Assembly (NCBI GenBank): GCA_036279355.1
Contig: DASUJH010000060.1
Span: forward strand, 124,001-188,000
Source: Gemmatimonadales bacterium
GTDB lineage: Bacteria > Gemmatimonadota > Gemmatimonadetes > Gemmatimonadales > GWC2-71-9
Length of the DNA: 64,000 nucleotides
Direction of reading: 5' to 3'
The position numbers were made by a program, and so were the translations under genes. Of the stretch, positions 45,221-52,925 are shown in pieces (the stretch's first letter is position 1; every line of letters starts with the position of its first letter). The notes under the pieces are model-generated. The model searched no databases and was not told where the DNA came from. It saw only the letters and a program-made list of their open reading frames with translations.

Positions 45221-45730
45221 TCAGTTGGCCTGCGATGCGCTCGCCACGGCTGCCGCCGGTGAAGGCGCAACGCCGCATCGGTTGCCCTCGCGAAACGCCG
45301 GATCGTTGTGGTCGCCCACGTCGCGGAGGTAGTGCAGCAACTCGTGTTTCACGACGGCGGGATCGTCCACGTACGGCGCCCCCAAAATGATCGCCTCCCG
45401 CCGAGCGGTCCAGAATCCGGCGAGCACCTCGCCCGTGCGGGGGTCGGTGAATCGCGCCGCCGGGCGGGCCCGGTACCAGTGGATGGCGCTGAACGGCCGT
45501 GCCTGCGCGCTGTCGCCCAGGCAGGTCGCAAGCTGGGCGTACCACTCGGCATAGACCGCCGGCGGCGTGATCGGCGCGATGGCGTCGCCGAAGGTCTGCG
45601 GCCCGATCCGCGACGCGCAGGCCACCGCCGGGAGCAGCACGAGCGCCGCCATGAGCATGCGGGCCACGATGGGGAGCGCCGCGCGCGCGAGAGCGGCGCC
45701 GGCGCCCTGGCGGGGAAACCCTGAGGGCAA
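45221..45730 (-). CDS. HExxH-motif lipoprotein, paralogue of the gene at 16366
   Basis: A 169-residue protein counted from ATG 45730; GTG 45667 would give a compact lipoprotein signal (MARMLMAALVLLPAVAC). It shares with the protein at 16366 the order ITPPAVYAEWYAQLATCLG, IHWYRARP, a G-x-W/F strand, and VVKHELLHYLRDVGDHNDPAF. The zinc signature is H129-E-L-L-H133. The late Asp-H-N-D-P motif and a C-terminal Cys match too. A small zinc-protease lipoprotein is the best guess. No SD is visible for any start. Confidence 0.7.
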   Translation of the reverse strand: MPSGFPRQGAGAALARAALPIVARMLMAALVLLPAVACASRIGPQTFGDAIAPITPPAVYAEWYAQLATCLGDSAQARPFSAIHWYRARPAARFTDPRTGEVLAGFWTARREAIILGAPYVDDPAVVKHELLHYLRDVGDHNDPAFREGNRCGVAPSPAAAVASASQAN

Positions 45731-45862
45731 TGAATTGAACCCGAGTCAAGCGTGGACGGGGGAGTCGGAAACTCGCAGAGCGGGACGGCCCAGGTCAATG
45801 GGGTGTGCGGAGCAGTGTCCCACCCGTGACGATGGCCACCGCCGCCCCGCGCGCCGGCGGAC

Positions 45863-45868
45863 TATATT
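45863..45868 (+). promoter_or_regulatory. -10-like TATATT before the receiver gene
   Basis: TATATT is seven bases before the ATG of a nine-codon mini-ORF. No -35 match is evident. The 171-base gap before the receiver gene holds nothing else I recognise. Confidence 0.45.
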
Positions 45869-45875
45869 GCCGGGC

Positions 45876-45905
45876 ATGATGCCTGTAGTGCGGTGTAACA
45901 CATGA
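45876..45905 (+). promoter_or_regulatory. Leaderless leader mini-ORF (MMPVVRCNT) coupled to the receiver gene
   Basis: Starts seven bases after TATATT and ends ACA TGA, where ATGA contains the receiver-gene ATG at 45902. There is no SD upstream of either start. Confidence 0.5.
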
Positions 45906-46351
45906 TCTGGCGGGACGCGTGGCTCACCCGGTCGGGCTCGAGCGGCCGCGGCCTCATCGCGAGCGTGCTGGTGGTGGACGACGAGGCCGTCGTCCGCCGG
46001 GTGACGTACCGCTACCTCAACGACGCCGGCTATCGCGTGCTCGAGGCCGAGGACGCGGAAGAGGCGATGTACGTCATGGAGCGCGGACGCCCGGACCTCA
46101 TCGTGCTCGACGTAGTGATGCCGGAGGTGAACGGTGTCGCGCTCGCCTCCCACATCCACGCGCGCTGGCCGGCGCAGCGCATCCTGTTCATGTCGGCGCA
46201 CAACGATCAGGTGCTGCTCGAGAGCGGCATGGAGCTCGGTCGCGACGCGGTGCTCGATAAGCCGTTCACCCGCGACGAGCTCCTCACGGCCGTCGAAAGC
46301 ATATTGGCCGCGCAGCGCGCAAAGGCATCGGAGAAGTCCGAAGGAGAGTGA
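45902..46351 (+). CDS. Single-domain response regulator (receiver only)
   Basis: A 149-residue CheY-like receiver with a 20-residue N-terminal extension. It has VVDDEAV, phosphoacceptor D70 in LIVLDVVMPEVNG, FMSAHND, and Lys in VLDKPFTRDELL. The C-terminus is a charged tail (AKASEKSEGE). It has no output domain. The closest kinase in the window is the hybrid sensor 30 kb away, so the partner is unknown. Confidence 0.88.
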   Translation: MIWRDAWLTRSGSSGRGLIASVLVVDDEAVVRRVTYRYLNDAGYRVLEAEDAEEAMYVMERGRPDLIVLDVVMPEVNGVALASHIHARWPAQRILFMSAHNDQVLLESGMELGRDAVLDKPFTRDELLTAVESILAAQRAKASEKSEGE

Positions 46352-46377
46352 CCGGTCCGCGCCGGCCCGCGCGTCAC

Positions 46378-46383
46378 TATACT
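46378..46383 (+). promoter_or_regulatory. -10-like TATACT before the aminotransferase
   Basis: TATACT is six bases before GTG 46390, the start of a nine-codon mini-ORF. It lies between the receiver stop and the aminotransferase gene. Confidence 0.45.
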
Positions 46384-46389
46384 TCCGGC

Positions 46390-46419
46390 GTGACCCCGCC
46401 CCGAGCCAAGCGAACATGA
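46390..46419 (+). promoter_or_regulatory. Leaderless leader mini-ORF (GTG; VTPPRAKRT) coupled to the aminotransferase
   Basis: Starts with GTG six bases after TATACT and ends ACA TGA with ATGA holding the aminotransferase ATG (46416). Same design as at 45876, one gene upstream. Confidence 0.5.
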
Positions 46420-47621
46420 CGACCGCCCGACGGACCCACGGATTCCGCGAGTCGGTGATCCGCGGGATGACCCGGCTCGCCCGCGAGTATCAGTCGATCA
46501 ACCTCGCGCAGGGCTTTCCGAACTTCGCCTGCCCGGACCTGCTCAAGACGGCGGCCGTGGAGGCGATCCACGCGGACGTGAACCAGTACGCCATCACCTG
46601 GGGTGCGGAGCGCCTGCGGCGTGCGCTCGCGCGGAAGTATCGCGATTGGTACGGGCTCGACGCAGATCCGGAGCGCGAGATCACGGTAACCTGCGGCGCC
46701 ACCGAGGCCATGATGGCGGCGATGCTCGCCCTGGTGGATCCCGGTGACGAGGTGATCGTCTTCGAGCCCTTCTACGAGAACTACGGGCCCGACACCATCC
46801 TCTCCGACGCGCGCCCGGTCTTCGTGCCGCTCGAGCCGGGGAGGCCGCTGGATCTCGACCGGTTGGCGGCCGCCTGCTCGCCGCGCACCCGCGCGATCAT
46901 CGTCAATACGCCGTCCAATCCGTCGGGGCGGGTCCTCACCCGCGGCGAGCTCGAGGCGATCCGCGACCTCTGTGTGCGGCACGACTGCCTCGCGATCACC
47001 GACGAGATCTACGAGCACATGGTGTATCACGGCGAGCACCTGCCGATCGCGACGCTCCCGGGCATGCCCGAGCGCACCGTGACCATCAGCGGCGCATCCA
47101 AGACCTTCGGCGTGACCGGCTGGCGGATCGGCTGGATCGTGGCGCCCGAGGCGCTCACCGACGCGATCCGCAAGGTGCACGACTTTCTCACCGTCGGCGC
47201 GCCGGCCCCGCTGCAGGAGGCAGTGGCCGTGGCGCTCGACCGCCTCGACCAGCGCTTCTATACCGAATTGGCCGCCGCGTATCGCGCCCGGCGCGATCTC
47301 TTGCATGGCGCTCTTGCCGACGCGGGCTTTCGCTGCACGCCGCCCGAGGGCGCCTACTACATCCTCGCCGATTTCTCCGATCTAAGCGATCTCTCCGACA
47401 CCGAATTCGCCGTCTGGCTCTCGCGCGAGGCGGGCGTGACACCGGTCCCGGGGTCGAGCTTTTTCCATGACCCGGACGCCGGCCGGGCGCTCGTGCGCTT
47501 CGTCTTCTGCAAGACGGACGACATTCTCCTCGAGGCCGCCCGCCGCTTGCGGACCATTCGCTCGGGCCGCGCCGCGCCGCGCGCCGTCGAAGCAGCGGTC
47601 CGGAGTGGTCTCCAGTCGTAA
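46416..47621 (+). CDS. Class I aminotransferase (methionine/kynurenine aminotransferase-like)
   Basis: A 401-residue PLP enzyme. The start FRESVIRGMTRLAREYQSINLAQGFPNF, the QYAITWGAERLRRALARKY segment, VNTPSNPSGRVLTRGEL, ITDEIYEHMVY and the PLP lysine K229 in SGASKTFGVTGWRIG resemble YbdL/KAT-type enzymes that use methionine, glutamine or aromatic amino acids. A FSDLSDLSDTEF insert near residue 320 holds a small repeat. It is not a close copy of the enzyme at 2400-3596. Confidence 0.88.
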   Translation: MTTARRTHGFRESVIRGMTRLAREYQSINLAQGFPNFACPDLLKTAAVEAIHADVNQYAITWGAERLRRALARKYRDWYGLDADPEREITVTCGATEAMMAAMLALVDPGDEVIVFEPFYENYGPDTILSDARPVFVPLEPGRPLDLDRLAAACSPRTRAIIVNTPSNPSGRVLTRGELEAIRDLCVRHDCLAITDEIYEHMVYHGEHLPIATLPGMPERTVTISGASKTFGVTGWRIGWIVAPEALTDAIRKVHDFLTVGAPAPLQEAVAVALDRLDQRFYTELAAAYRARRDLLHGALADAGFRCTPPEGAYYILADFSDLSDLSDTEFAVWLSREAGVTPVPGSSFFHDPDAGRALVRFVFCKTDDILLEAARRLRTIRSGRAAPRAVEAAVRSGLQS

Positions 47622-47655
47622 GTCGCTGCGCATCCGGCCCCGGAGCTTCAGCGCC

Positions 47656-47985
47656 ATGGGCTACGAGAACACCCGCTCGCACGTCCGGATCCACTATCCG
47701 CCGGCCCGCCGCCCGGTTCTCAATCTCGACGGGCAGGATCACGCCGTGCTGGATCTCTCGGCCGAGGGGCTGCTCTTCGTGTTGGCGCCGGGTGCAGCGC
47801 GCCCCACGCTGGGCGCGCGGCTGGAGGGCACACTCCGGCCGCGCGCCTCCGCCACGCTCGTGGTGCGGGCGCGTGTCGTCTGGGTGGATGGCGACCGCGT
47901 CGGCCTCCACCTCTGGCCCGATTCGATCCCCTATCCGGTGCTGCTCGCCGAGGAGCGTAGCCTGGCGCCGGCGGATCCGGGCTGA
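47656..47985 (+). CDS. PilZ-domain protein (c-di-GMP effector)
   Basis: A 109-residue single PilZ domain. The c-di-GMP motifs are present: R-x3-R (RSHVR, residues about 7-11) and D/N-x-S-x2-G (DLSAEG, about 33-38). The rest is a short beta barrel. It may regulate motility or exopolysaccharide. The upstream CGGAG is ten bases before ATG 47656, a little far. No diguanylate cyclase is in the window. Confidence 0.8.
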   Translation: MGYENTRSHVRIHYPPARRPVLNLDGQDHAVLDLSAEGLLFVLAPGAARPTLGARLEGTLRPRASATLVVRARVVWVDGDRVGLHLWPDSIPYPVLLAEERSLAPADPG

Positions 47986-48018
47986 GCGGCGCCGCTGGAC
48001 CTTGCCTGTGCCGCTTGG

Positions 48019-48024
48019 TATGCT
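48019..48024 (+). promoter_or_regulatory. -10-like TATGCT before apaG
   Basis: TATGCT is 35 bases before ATG 48060, with CTGGAC 18 bases upstream as a weak -35. No mini-ORF begins at the predicted start, so this site is an exception to the relay pattern. Confidence 0.35.
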
Positions 48025-48059
48025 ACGACGCATTCCCCCGGCTCGAGCCGCGAGGCCCC

Positions 48060-48470
48060 ATGCAGCGCCCGATGAAGCGGCGGCCGTTCTTCTACCGCCA
48101 GACCAATGCGATCCGGATTACGGTTCGGCCGCAGTTCCTGGCCGAGCATTCGGATCCGGCGCGGGCGCGCTACGTCTTTGCCTACTTCGTCCGGATCGAG
48201 AATGTCGGCGGGCAGCCGGCCAAGCTCGTCGCCCGGCACTGGCGCATTCACGACTCGATCGGTCAGGATCACGAAGTGGAAGGGCCGGGCATAATCGGTG
48301 AGCAGCCGGTGATCGCGCCGGGACGGGTGCACGAGTATCGAAGCTTCTGCGAGCTCAAGTCGCCCGGCGGCTACATGGAAGGCGAGTACCACTTCGTCCG
48401 CGCCGACGGCGCCGGCTTCGACGCGGCCATCCCCCGCTTCACCCTCGTGGCCGACGGTGAAGACGGATGA
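48060..48470 (+). CDS. apaG: ApaG-domain protein
   Basis: A 136-residue protein with the ApaG (DUF525) fibronectin-like fold: TNAIRITVRPQFLAEHS, YVFAYFVRIENVGGQPAKLVARHWRIHDSIGQDHEVEGPGIIGEQPVIAPGRVHEYRSFCEL and GYMEGEYHFVRADGAGFDAAIPRF. ApaG in enterobacteria is linked to cobalt/magnesium efflux and Ap4A; the biochemical role is not settled. ATG 48072 is an alternative start. A four-codon mini-ORF bridges to the next gene. Confidence 0.93.
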   Translation: MQRPMKRRPFFYRQTNAIRITVRPQFLAEHSDPARARYVFAYFVRIENVGGQPAKLVARHWRIHDSIGQDHEVEGPGIIGEQPVIAPGRVHEYRSFCELKSPGGYMEGEYHFVRADGAGFDAAIPRFTLVADGEDG

Positions 48471-48481
48471 GAGGCCCATGA
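48467..48481 (+). promoter_or_regulatory. Bridge mini-ORF (MRGP) between apaG and the next gene
   Basis: ATG AGA GGC CCA TGA overlaps the apaG stop (ATGA at 48467) and the next start (ATGA at 48478), so a ribosome can pass from one gene to the next without an SD. AGAGG may add weak SD character. Confidence 0.35.
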
Positions 48482-48822
48482 CTTCGATGCACCGCACCGA
48501 TGCAGGTCGGCTCGCCCGCGAGATCCTGGATACTTCATCACAGCTCAGCCGCCGCCCGGGAACGGCCGAGCCGCTTGCGTGCAAGCTGCTCGAGCGGCTC
48601 ACGGGTGAGGCGCGGCGGTTCGGCGTGGCGCTCGAGCATTACGTAGTCGGTCCGTGGCACGTCGGCGAAGCCAGCCCGCGCGGGGTGAGCCGCTTCATCG
48701 GATTGGCGCTGCCGACGGTTGAGCGGGGCGGGTTTGCGCTCGCGGTCGCGACGCTGGCCGAGGCGGCGGAAATCGTCGCGTTCCTCAACTGGTGCGACGT
48801 CCCCGAGCCCGGGGCGATCTGA
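48478..48822 (+). CDS. Hypothetical protein, 114 aa
   Basis: I do not recognise this protein. Starting at ATG 48478 it is 114 residues, with an amphipathic N-terminus (LAREILDTSSQLSRR), a central part ARRFGVALEHYVVGPWHVGEASPRGVSRFIGLALPTVERGG, and a helical end (LAVATLAEAAEIVAFLNWCDV). No signal peptide or motif is visible. GTG 48457 would extend it by seven codons into apaG. It may be read only through the bridge from apaG. Confidence 0.6.
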   Translation: MTSMHRTDAGRLAREILDTSSQLSRRPGTAEPLACKLLERLTGEARRFGVALEHYVVGPWHVGEASPRGVSRFIGLALPTVERGGFALAVATLAEAAEIVAFLNWCDVPEPGAI

Positions 48823-48905
48823 CGCGTCGCACCGCGCCGGGCTCCCCCCGCCTCGCCCCGCCCGCGCGCGTGCCCGGCGTGGCGGGGCTTCGACCTTTTC
48901 GGGGC

Positions 48906-48911
48906 TAGCTT
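48906..48911 (+). promoter_or_regulatory. -10-like TAGCTT of tilS
   Basis: TAGCTT, six bases (TCCCCC), then ATG 48918. No SD and no clear -35. A leaderless message is predicted. Confidence 0.45.
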
Positions 48912-48917
48912 TCCCCC

Positions 48918-50330
48918 ATGAGGCCGTCCCGTGTGCCGCGGCCGCGCTCCCTGCCCGCGGCCTTTCGCCGTCACCTCGTGACGCTCGATCTGGGCCCGAC
49001 GCCGGTGCGGTTGATCGCCGCCGTCTCCGGTGGACCGGACTCGGTGGCGTTGCTCGACCTGCTCGCGGGCGTGAGCGGCGAGCTCGCGCTCGAGCTCGTC
49101 GTGGCGCACGTGGACCATGGAATCCATCCGGAGAGTGCCCGCGTGGCCGAGATGGTACGCGCGCTCGCCGACCGCTACGGACTTGCCTTCGCCATGCGGA
49201 CACTCGCGCTCGGCGCCGAAGCGAGCGAGACGACCGCGCGCGCTGCCCGGTACGAGGCGCTCGAGGCGATGCGCGCTGAGGCCGGCGCTGTCTTCATCGT
49301 GACGGCGCATCACGCCGACGATCAGGCCGAGACGGTGCTGATGCGCGTCCTCGGCGGCACCGGTCCGGCGGGGCTCGCGGGCATGGCCGCGCGGCGAGGC
49401 ACAATCCTTCGACCGCTGCTGCCATTCTCACGCAACGAGTTGGCCCGGCACGTGCAATCCGCCGGTGCGCATCTCTGGGAAGACCCGTCGAACCAGCATC
49501 CGAGACACCTCCGGGCGTGGCTGCGCACCGAGATTCTGCCCGCGCTGGAGCGCCGCCTGCCCGACGTTCCGCGCCGGCTGAATCGGGTGGCGGCCGGTGC
49601 CGCTGCCGATCGGGCCGGGTGGAACGAGCTGCTCGATCTGCTGCCCGGACTCGAGGTCCGGACCGGGCGCAGCGGGGTTTCCTGCGCTCTCGAACCACTC
49701 GAGGTGTGCGGTAATAACTTGGCGGAATGCTTGATCTTGGCATTGGCGCGACGCGCCGGAATCTTGCTCGGACCGAAGCGCGCCAAACGGGTGCTCGCAC
49801 TCGTGCGGCTGGGCGAAAGCGGCACCTGGGTCCCGCTCGGCGGCGAGTGGAAGGCGGAGCGTGCTTTCGGCCGGCTCCTGCTTGGGCGGCTCCAGCTGGG
49901 CCGGGCCCAGACGCCGCCGTTCGAGGCCCAGCGGCTTTCCGGACAAATGGGTGCAGCCCGTTGGGGCGACTGGCGCTTCACCTGGACGCACGACACGGCC
50001 CCGCCGCGCCAGGAGCGTTCGGCATCGAACGCCTGGTTCCGAGCCGGAGATCGCGGACTCGACGCGCTCGTTGTACGGCCGTGGCGTCCCGGCGAACGGC
50101 TGCACCCATTGGGCGGCGCCGGCCACCGGTTGCTGGTGCGTTGCTTCCAGGACGCCCGCGTGCCGCGAAGCGAGCGGGCAGGCTGGCCCGTGGTGGAGCA
50201 CGAGGGCGCCATCGTCTGGCTCCCCGGCATCTGCCGGTCGGCCGGGCTGGTGCCCGCGCCGGGTGATGAGGCGCTCCATGTGGAGGCGGTGCGCGGCGCC
50301 GGCACGCGGGACGATGCTGAGCCCGCCTGA
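48918..50330 (+). CDS. tilS: tRNA(Ile)-lysidine synthase
   Basis: Converts C34 of tRNA-Ile2 to lysidine so that it reads AUA. It is 470 residues with the PP-loop AAVSGGPDSVALLDLL (about residues 36-51), VVAHVDHGIHPES, AHHADDQAETVLMRVLGGTGPAGLAGM and a TilS C-terminal substrate domain with VVRPWRPGERLHPLGGAGHRLLVRCFQDARVPRSER. The gene overlaps hpt by 17 bases. Its presence means a CAU-anticodon tRNA-Ile2 exists; the tRNA at 42399 should be checked. Confidence 0.95.
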   Translation: MRPSRVPRPRSLPAAFRRHLVTLDLGPTPVRLIAAVSGGPDSVALLDLLAGVSGELALELVVAHVDHGIHPESARVAEMVRALADRYGLAFAMRTLALGAEASETTARAARYEALEAMRAEAGAVFIVTAHHADDQAETVLMRVLGGTGPAGLAGMAARRGTILRPLLPFSRNELARHVQSAGAHLWEDPSNQHPRHLRAWLRTEILPALERRLPDVPRRLNRVAAGAAADRAGWNELLDLLPGLEVRTGRSGVSCALEPLEVCGNNLAECLILALARRAGILLGPKRAKRVLALVRLGESGTWVPLGGEWKAERAFGRLLLGRLQLGRAQTPPFEAQRLSGQMGAARWGDWRFTWTHDTAPPRQERSASNAWFRAGDRGLDALVVRPWRPGERLHPLGGAGHRLLVRCFQDARVPRSERAGWPVVEHEGAIVWLPGICRSAGLVPAPGDEALHVEAVRGAGTRDDAEPA

Positions 50331-50868
50331 GATCCTCCGCCGCACCGGCGGCCGGCCGATCCGCTCCATCGTCTTCGACGAGGCCGCGATCGCGAGTCGC
50401 GTGGCCGAGCTGGGCCGCGCGGTGACCGAGGCCTACCCCGACGGCGATCTCCTGGTGCTCGGCCTGCTCAAGGGGAGCTTCATCTTTCTGAGCGACCTGG
50501 TGCGCAAGATCGAGCGGCCGATTCAGGTGGATTTTCTGGTGGCCAGCTCCTACGGACCGGACAAGGTGTCAAGCGGAAAGGTGCGGCTGCTCTACGATCC
50601 CGAAACCGACGTGGGCGGCAAACACATTCTCCTCGTTGAGGATATAATTGATAGTGGACGCACCTTGCAGCGCCTCACCGGGCTGCTGGGTGAGCGGCGG
50701 CCGCAGAGCCTAGCGATTTGCGCGCTGCTCGATAAGCATCTGGCGCCCGATCCGCCGGCCGAGTTGCGGTTCGTCGGTTTTCGGGCACCCCCGGCGTTCC
50801 TGGTGGGCTACGGCCTCGACCATGCCGAGAACTATCGCCACCTTCCGTTCATTGCGGACCTGGAGTGA
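50314..50868 (+). CDS. hpt: Hypoxanthine phosphoribosyltransferase
   Basis: Salvages hypoxanthine and guanine to IMP/GMP. It is 184 residues with LLVLGLLKGSFIFLSDLVRKI, SSYGPDKVSSGKVRLLYD and the PRPP motif HILLVEDIIDSGRTLQRL, plus FVGYGLDHAENYRHLPFI-like ending. ATG 50314 overlaps tilS. The tilS-hpt-ftsH order is highly conserved in bacteria. A nine-codon mini-ORF overlaps its stop (TGATG). Confidence 0.95.
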   Translation: MLSPPEILRRTGGRPIRSIVFDEAAIASRVAELGRAVTEAYPDGDLLVLGLLKGSFIFLSDLVRKIERPIQVDFLVASSYGPDKVSSGKVRLLYDPETDVGGKHILLVEDIIDSGRTLQRLTGLLGERRPQSLAICALLDKHLAPDPPAELRFVGFRAPPAFLVGYGLDHAENYRHLPFIADLE

Positions 50869-50897
50869 TGGCTCGACTCGACTCAGAGCTGGATTGA
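50868..50897 (+). promoter_or_regulatory. Mini-ORF (MARLDSELD) between hpt and ftsH
   Basis: Its ATG overlaps the hpt TGA as TGATG, and its own TGA is five bases before the ftsH ATG (50903). No SD is visible for ftsH. It fits a reinitiation bridge, though it does not overlap the ftsH start. Confidence 0.3.
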
Positions 50898-50902
50898 CAT
50901 AG

Positions 50903-52891
50903 ATGGCAGACCGACTCCCAACGAGACCCCCGCGACCGAGCTGGGGAAACCTGAGCAAGAACCTCGCCCTGTGGCTGCTGGTGGGGTTACTCGCGCTGGC
51001 GCTGTTCCAGATGATGAGCCGTCAGCGGAGCCCGACTCAGGAGTTCTCCTACACCGAGTTCATCAAGCAGCTCGATGCGGGGAACGTAAAGCAGGTGGAG
51101 ATCTTCGACGGCAAACGCGTCGAGGGCGACTTCAACGCGCCGGTGGCGCAGGACGGCCGACAGGCGAAGAGCTTCCAGGTACTGCTGCCGATCGCCAACA
51201 GCGAGGAGTTGATCCAGAAGCTCGACAGCGCTGGCGTCGACATCGTGGCGCGCGAGCCCAAGGGCGGCATCACCGCAATTCTCATCGCGGCCCTTCCGTG
51301 GATCGTGATCCTCGGCCTCTGGTTCTTCCTGCTGCGGCAACTGCAGGCGGGCGGCAGCCGCGCGTTCGCGTTCGGCAAGTCCAAGGCAAAGCTGCTCGCG
51401 GGTGACACGCCCAAGATCACTTTTGCCGACGTGGCCGGCGCGGACGAGGCCAAGGTCGAGCTGCAGGAGATCATCGAGTTCCTGAAGGATCCGCAGAAGT
51501 TCACCCGGCTGGGCGGACGCTTGCCTAAGGGCGCGCTGCTCGTGGGGCCCCCCGGTACCGGCAAGACGCTCCTGGCCAAGGCGGCGGCCGGCGAAGCAGG
51601 GCGCCCCTTCTTCTCGATGTCCGGGTCCGACTTCGTCGAGATGTTCGTCGGCGTGGGCGCGAGCCGGGTGCGCGACCTCTTCGAGCAGGGCAAGAGCCAC
51701 GCGCCGTGCATCATCTTCATCGATGAGATCGACGCAGTGGGCCGGCATCGCGGCGCCGGTCTGGGCGGGGGCCACGACGAGCGGGAGCAGACGCTGAACC
51801 AATTGCTGGTCGAGATGGACGGCTTCGAGTCGAATGAAGGCGTCATTCTCATCGCCGCCACCAACCGGCCCGACGTGCTCGACCCGGCGCTGCTCCGGCC
51901 GGGGCGCTTCGACCGGCAGATCGTGGTCGACGCGCCCGACGTGCGCGGGCGGGAAGGCATCCTTCGGGTGCACACCCGGAAGATCCCGCTCTCCGCCGAC
52001 GTGCGGCTCGACGTGATCGCCAAGGGCACGCCGGGTATGGCGGGCGCGGACCTCGCCAACCTGGTGAACGAGGCCGCGGTGCTCGCGGCGCGGAAGAACA
52101 AGAGCCTGGTCGACATGATCGATTTCGAGGAGGCGAAGGACAAGGTGATGCTTGGCGTCGAGCGGCGGAGCCTCGTGCTCACCGAAGACGAGCGCCGCCT
52201 CACCGCGTATCACGAGGCCGGTCACGCCATCGTTGCCCTCAAGACGCCGGGCAGCGACCCGGTGCACAAGGTCACGATCGTGCCGCGCGGCCGCGCCCTC
52301 GGCCTCACCGCTTCGCTCCCCGAGGTCGATCGTCACAACTACACCAAGGAGTGGCTGATCGGCAGTCTCGCGATGTTCTTCGGCGGGCGGGTGGCCGAGG
52401 AGCTGGTGTTTGGCGCCGAAAAGGTGACGACCGGGGCGGGGAACGATATCGAGCGTGCCACTGCGCTCGCCCGCCGGATGGTGACGCAGTTCGGCATGAG
52501 CAACGTGGTCGGTCCGCTTGCGGTGGGCGATAAGGAGCAGGAAATCTTCCTGGGCCGCGAGTTCGCCCAGCGGCGCGAGATCTCGGAGCGCACCGCGCAG
52601 ATGGTGGACGCCGAGGTGAAGCGCCTGGTGGACGAGGCGTACGCACGCGCCACCGAAATCCTCTCGGCCAACCGTCCGCTGCTCGACAGCATCGCGCATG
52701 CGCTGCTCGATCGCGAGACGATCGACCGCGAGGACCTGGACCGCCTCGTGAGAGGCGCGCCGCTTCCGCCGCGGCTCCCGCCGAGCGAGCCGCCATCGCC
52801 GGTGCCTGCTGCCACGGCCCCCAAGCCGGCGCCGCAGCCCTCGCGCGCGCCGATCCTCGGCGCACCGCCGGCCGAACCCGCCGGCGCGTGA
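50903..52891 (+). CDS. ftsH: ATP-dependent zinc metalloprotease FtsH
   Basis: Membrane AAA+ protease. It is 662 residues: two membrane helices (about 21-37 and 127-145), then the AAA domain with Walker A GPPGTGKT, Walker [12 protein letters not shown], second region of homology [21 protein letters not shown], and the M41 protease with [11 protein letters not shown] and the Asp in [16 protein letters not shown]. The tail is Pro/Ala-rich. It sits in the conserved tilS-hpt-ftsH-folP order. The TTGACA directly before the ATG has no matching -10. Confidence 0.98.
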   Translation: MADRLPTRPPRPSWGNLSKNLALWLLVGLLALALFQMMSRQRSPTQEFSYTEFIKQLDAGNVKQVEIFDGKRVEGDFNAPVAQDGRQAKSFQVLLPIANSEELIQKLDSAGVDIVAREPKGGITAILIAALPWIVILGLWFFLLRQLQAGGSRAFAFGKSKAKLLAGDTPKITFADVAGADEAKVELQEIIEFLKDPQKFTRLGGRLPKGALLVGPPGTGKTLLAKAAAGEAGRPFFSMSGSDFVEMFVGVGASRVRDLFEQGKSHAPCIIFIDEIDAVGRHRGAGLGGGHDEREQTLNQLLVEMDGFESNEGVILIAATNRPDVLDPALLRPGRFDRQIVVDAPDVRGREGILRVHTRKIPLSADVRLDVIAKGTPGMAGADLANLVNEAAVLAARKNKSLVDMIDFEEAKDKVMLGVERRSLVLTEDERRLTAYHEAGHAIVALKTPGSDPVHKVTIVPRGRALGLTASLPEVDRHNYTKEWLIGSLAMFFGGRVAEELVFGAEKVTTGAGNDIERATALARRMVTQFGMSNVVGPLAVGDKEQEIFLGREFAQRREISERTAQMVDAEVKRLVDEAYARATEILSANRPLLDSIAHALLDRETIDREDLDRLVRGAPLPPRLPPSEPPSPVPAATAPKPAPQPSRAPILGAPPAEPAGA

Positions 52892-52925
52892 GGCGGCGCG
52901 TCCGCGGGTGAGCGCGGGCGTGTGA
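52888..52925 (+). promoter_or_regulatory. Two chained bridge mini-ORFs between ftsH and folP
   Basis: GTG 52888 overlaps the ftsH TGA (GTGA) and reads V-R-R-R-V-R-G to TGA 52909-52911. GTG 52908 overlaps that stop (GTGA) and reads V-S-A-G-V to TGA 52923-52925, which overlaps folP GTG 52922 (GTGA). Three identical overlaps thus span the 30-base gap. GC-rich sequence makes GTGA common, so chance is possible. Confidence 0.35.

Noticed and set aside
50894-50899. TTGACA directly before the ftsH ATG
   Set aside because: A perfect -35 hexamer, but no -10 lies 16-18 bases downstream (that position is within ftsH and reads TCCCAA).
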